The notes beneath the pieces were generated by a model. That model ran no database searches. It was given only the letters and a program-made list of their open reading frames with translations, and was not told where the DNA came from. The position numbers were made by a program, and so were the translations under genes. DNA of 31,154 nucleotides from an uncultured Anaerotruncus sp. (GTDB lineage Bacteria > Bacillota > Clostridia > Oscillospirales > CAG-272): assembly GCA_905210995.1 (NCBI GenBank), contig CAJLZE010000022.1, positions 1-31,154 on the forward strand. The letters are read 5' to 3'. This document shows, in pieces, positions 29,429 to 31,154 of this stretch (the first letter of the stretch is position 1; each line of letters begins with the position of its first letter).

Positions 29429-30358
29429 ATGAAGAATTATATTTTTAGATTGACGGCGCTGATTCTCGCACTTGCGGCAGCAGCACTCATGCCCGGCTGC
29501 ATCGTAATAAACAATAACGGCGGCAGCGACGATTACGATTACTCCGAAAAATACGAAAACGCTTCGAAATACAAGACAGCGGACGGTACCGTGACAGTGG
29601 ACGGCAGCATAAAAAAGCTGTTTATCTCATGGGTCGCGGGAAGCGTTGAATTTTCCGACAGCACGACAGGCAGCGCGGAGCTTTCCGAGACATCCGATGC
29701 AGAGCTTACCGACGATACCCGTATGCACTACTATTTTGACGGCGAAACACTCTTCATCCGCTATGCGGCATCAGGGCGCTTTCGCCTTGACCGCAGCGGC
29801 AAAAAGCTGACGGTAAAACTTCCCGCAGGCGCACACTTCGATGAAATAAAGATCTCGACAGTTTCGTCCAATGTCGATGCATACAAGCTCGACGCCGAAA
29901 AGTTTGTTTACAAAACGGTATCCGGAAGTCTCTCCTGCCCCGGCATAACCTGCAAGATATTCTCTGCGAATACTGTCTCGGGCAGTCTCTCCTGCGGACT
30001 TCCGGACAAAACAGATAAGATCGATATCGACTCCGTCTCCGGCACGGTCGGTCTGACTGCCGAGGATGCGACCGAGATCGACATAAACACGACAAGCGGC
30101 AATGCAAACGTCGGCTGCGCAAATGCCCCCGAGAAGCTCGAATTTGATTCGATATCCGCCTCATTGAAGCTCGATCTTCCGTACGATGTCGGGTTTGACG
30201 CTCGGCTCAAAACGGTCAGCGGAAGCCTTTCTACCGATTTTGCCGTAAAAGTCACCGATTCGCACTACGTCTGCGGAGACGGAGCGCTGAAAATAGAGGC
30301 AAAAACGACCTCCGGCAGCGTAAATATTACCTCCGCATGCAAGAACGACGTCCGGTAA
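29429..30358 (+). CDS. DUF4097-type beta-repeat lipoprotein
   Basis: 309-residue surface lipoprotein. The signal peptide ends in the lipobox LMPGC with lipidated Cys24, followed by an Asn/Asp/Tyr-rich spacer. Residues from about 50 form a right-handed beta-helix-like domain with repeated short turns: SGSLSC, SGSLSCGL, SGTVGL, SGNANVG, SGSLSTDF and SGSVNIT, the pattern of DUF4097 putative adhesins. Such proteins often sit with PspC/PadR-type envelope-stress systems, not seen here. The ATG at 29429 is chosen: AAAGGA is 9 bases upstream, while the ATG at 29411 overlaps that site. It starts 36 bases after the ATPase gene. Confidence 0.87.
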   Translation: MKNYIFRLTALILALAAAALMPGCIVINNNGGSDDYDYSEKYENASKYKTADGTVTVDGSIKKLFISWVAGSVEFSDSTTGSAELSETSDAELTDDTRMHYYFDGETLFIRYAASGRFRLDRSGKKLTVKLPAGAHFDEIKISTVSSNVDAYKLDAEKFVYKTVSGSLSCPGITCKIFSANTVSGSLSCGLPDKTDKIDIDSVSGTVGLTAEDATEIDINTTSGNANVGCANAPEKLEFDSISASLKLDLPYDVGFDARLKTVSGSLSTDFAVKVTDSHYVCGDGALKIEAKTTSGSVNITSACKNDVR

Positions 30359-30447
30359 CATAAAAAACATCCGAGCCGTAATTTCGTCACACACATCCGC
30401 CGTACGGCAGAGTAAACAATATACAGCGACAAAAAGCGGATAAACTC

Positions 30448-30476
30448 TTGACACGGCGCGAATATTTGAATATAAT
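30448..30476 (+). promoter_or_regulatory. Consensus promoter of mscL
   Basis: TTGACA (30448-30453), exactly 17 bases, TATAAT (30471-30476), 40 bases before the ATG at 30517. The 158 bases after the lipoprotein gene otherwise show only a small GCCGTACGGC palindrome near 30400. Confidence 0.85.
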
Positions 30477-30516
30477 TTAAACGTTGAAATCCTTATAATT
30501 TACTTTGGAGGTCCAC

Positions 30517-31125
30517 ATGGCAAAGAAAGAAAAGAAAAAATCCACCTTTTGGTCGGATTTTCGCAAATTCATCATGCGCGGCAACGTGCTTGACCTTGCG
30601 GTCGCCGTTGTAGTCGGCGGCGCGTTCAACAAGATTGTTTCCGGTCTTGTCTCCTACATCATCAACCCGTTTATCGGCATATTCATGAAAGAAGGCAGCC
30701 TTGACACGATCAAGACGGTCATATCTCCCGCGGTCATGGCTGATGACGGCGTTACAGTCCTGACCCCCGAGGTCGCGATCCTTTGGGGAACATGGCTACA
30801 AACGATCATTGATTTTCTCATCATCGCAATGGTCATCTTCCTTATCGTCCGCTCCATATCCACTGCCGAAAACGCGCTGCACGCACGTCAGATAGCCGAA
30901 AAGGAAACTGCGGACAAAGCGGCAGCCGAAAAGGCAGAGGCCGCAAAACGCGAAAAACGCCGCATAGAAGAAGAAAAACGGCTCGAAAAACTCAAAGAAG
31001 AGGCTGAAAAGAAAGCCGCCGACGAAGCTGCGGCAGCCCTCGAAGCCGAAAACAAGAAGCTCCGCGAGTCGCTGCTCAATCAGGAAAAGCTGCTTGAGGA
31101 CATTCTTGCCGCAATGAAGAAATAA
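30517..31125 (+). CDS. mscL: Large-conductance mechanosensitive channel with extended coiled-coil tail
   Basis: 202-residue MscL, which opens under membrane tension to release solutes on osmotic downshock. The N-terminal helix and first membrane segment (FRKFIMRGNVLDLAVAVVVGG, about 15-35, then AFNKIVSGLVSYIINPFIG) are canonical. A periplasmic loop spans about 57-90 and the second membrane segment about 92-114. Usual MscL is about 130-150 residues; here about 65 extra Lys/Glu/Ala-rich residues (about 120-185) form a charged coiled coil before the normal short C-terminal helix (SLLNQEKLLEDILAAM). The ATG at 30517 follows GGAGG by 5 bases; an in-frame TTG at 30505 lies within that site and is rejected. 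Confidence 0.95.
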   Translation: MAKKEKKKSTFWSDFRKFIMRGNVLDLAVAVVVGGAFNKIVSGLVSYIINPFIGIFMKEGSLDTIKTVISPAVMADDGVTVLTPEVAILWGTWLQTIIDFLIIAMVIFLIVRSISTAENALHARQIAEKETADKAAAEKAEAAKREKRRIEEEKRLEKLKEEAEKKAADEAAAALEAENKKLRESLLNQEKLLEDILAAMKK

Positions 31126-31154
31126 ATCCGTATACATAAGCACCGCCGCGCTAA

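Overview
The window reads as chromosomal DNA of an anaerobic low-to-mid GC Bacillota, most likely class Clostridia (a gut-type, Oscillospirales/Christensenellales-like lineage). This is inferred from the ylxM-ffh-rpsP-khpA cluster, the UPF0210/ACT pair, an OadG-type decarboxylase operon, a standalone MutS-like ATPase, strong AGGAGG-type ribosome binding sites, frequent TTG starts and many TTGACA-N17-TATAAT promoters. There is no phage, IS element, CRISPR array, tRNA or rRNA that I can support, and no stretch over 300 bases lacks a gene.

Layout from left to right. 1-1.9 kb: a PHP-domain hydrolase (-) and deoC (+) diverge from back-to-back promoters. 1.9-9.6 kb: one long minus-strand chain, read from 9578 down to 1879: Xer-type recombinase, MutS-like ATPase, Lrp/AsnC regulator, aminotransferase, divergent acyl-CoA carboxyltransferase, OadG-like membrane subunit, a 54-residue stub of the biotin carrier, and an OadA/PycB-like protein whose metal and catalytic residues are gone. 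Most junctions overlap or lie within 31 bases. 9.8-11.0 kb: a small membrane protein and a HAD phosphatase (+). 11.1-13.2 kb: a cytidylate kinase-like protein followed by an SGNH-hydrolase lipoprotein (-). 13.4-15.9 kb: polA (+). 16-18.9 kb: single-ACT protein, UPF0210 protein and M29 aminopeptidase (-). 19.1 kb: tandem-ACT protein (+). 19.6-21.8 kb: double-domain class II aldolase and an EEP-family phosphatase/nuclease (-). 21.9-25.1 kb: glpK, a YhhN-family membrane protein and ldh (-). 25.2-28.3 kb: the ylxM-ffh-rpsP-khpA translation/secretion operon, ending in an unrecognised helical protein where rimM is usually found. 28.5-31.1 kb: an AAA ATPase, a DUF4097-type lipoprotein and a long MscL (+).

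The most unusual item is the 1879-5189 operon. It keeps the gene order of a biotin-dependent sodium-pump decarboxylase/transcarboxylase (carboxyltransferase, OadG, carrier, OadA), yet the carrier has lost its whole biotinyl domain and the OadA-like protein has lost the catalytic N-terminal motif, the carbamylated lysine and both metal-binding histidines. All frames are intact and translationally coupled, which suggests a repurposed, biotin-free assembly or a very recent loss of function. Other points worth following are the 257-residue protein in the rimM position, a perfect TGTAAAG-N7-CTTTACA dyad over the ylxM-ffh start site, a stem-loop abutting the ldh ribosome binding site, a class II aldolase with a dead second domain, and an MscL with a long charged coiled coil. 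Function calls rest on motifs recognised by eye; no database search was possible.
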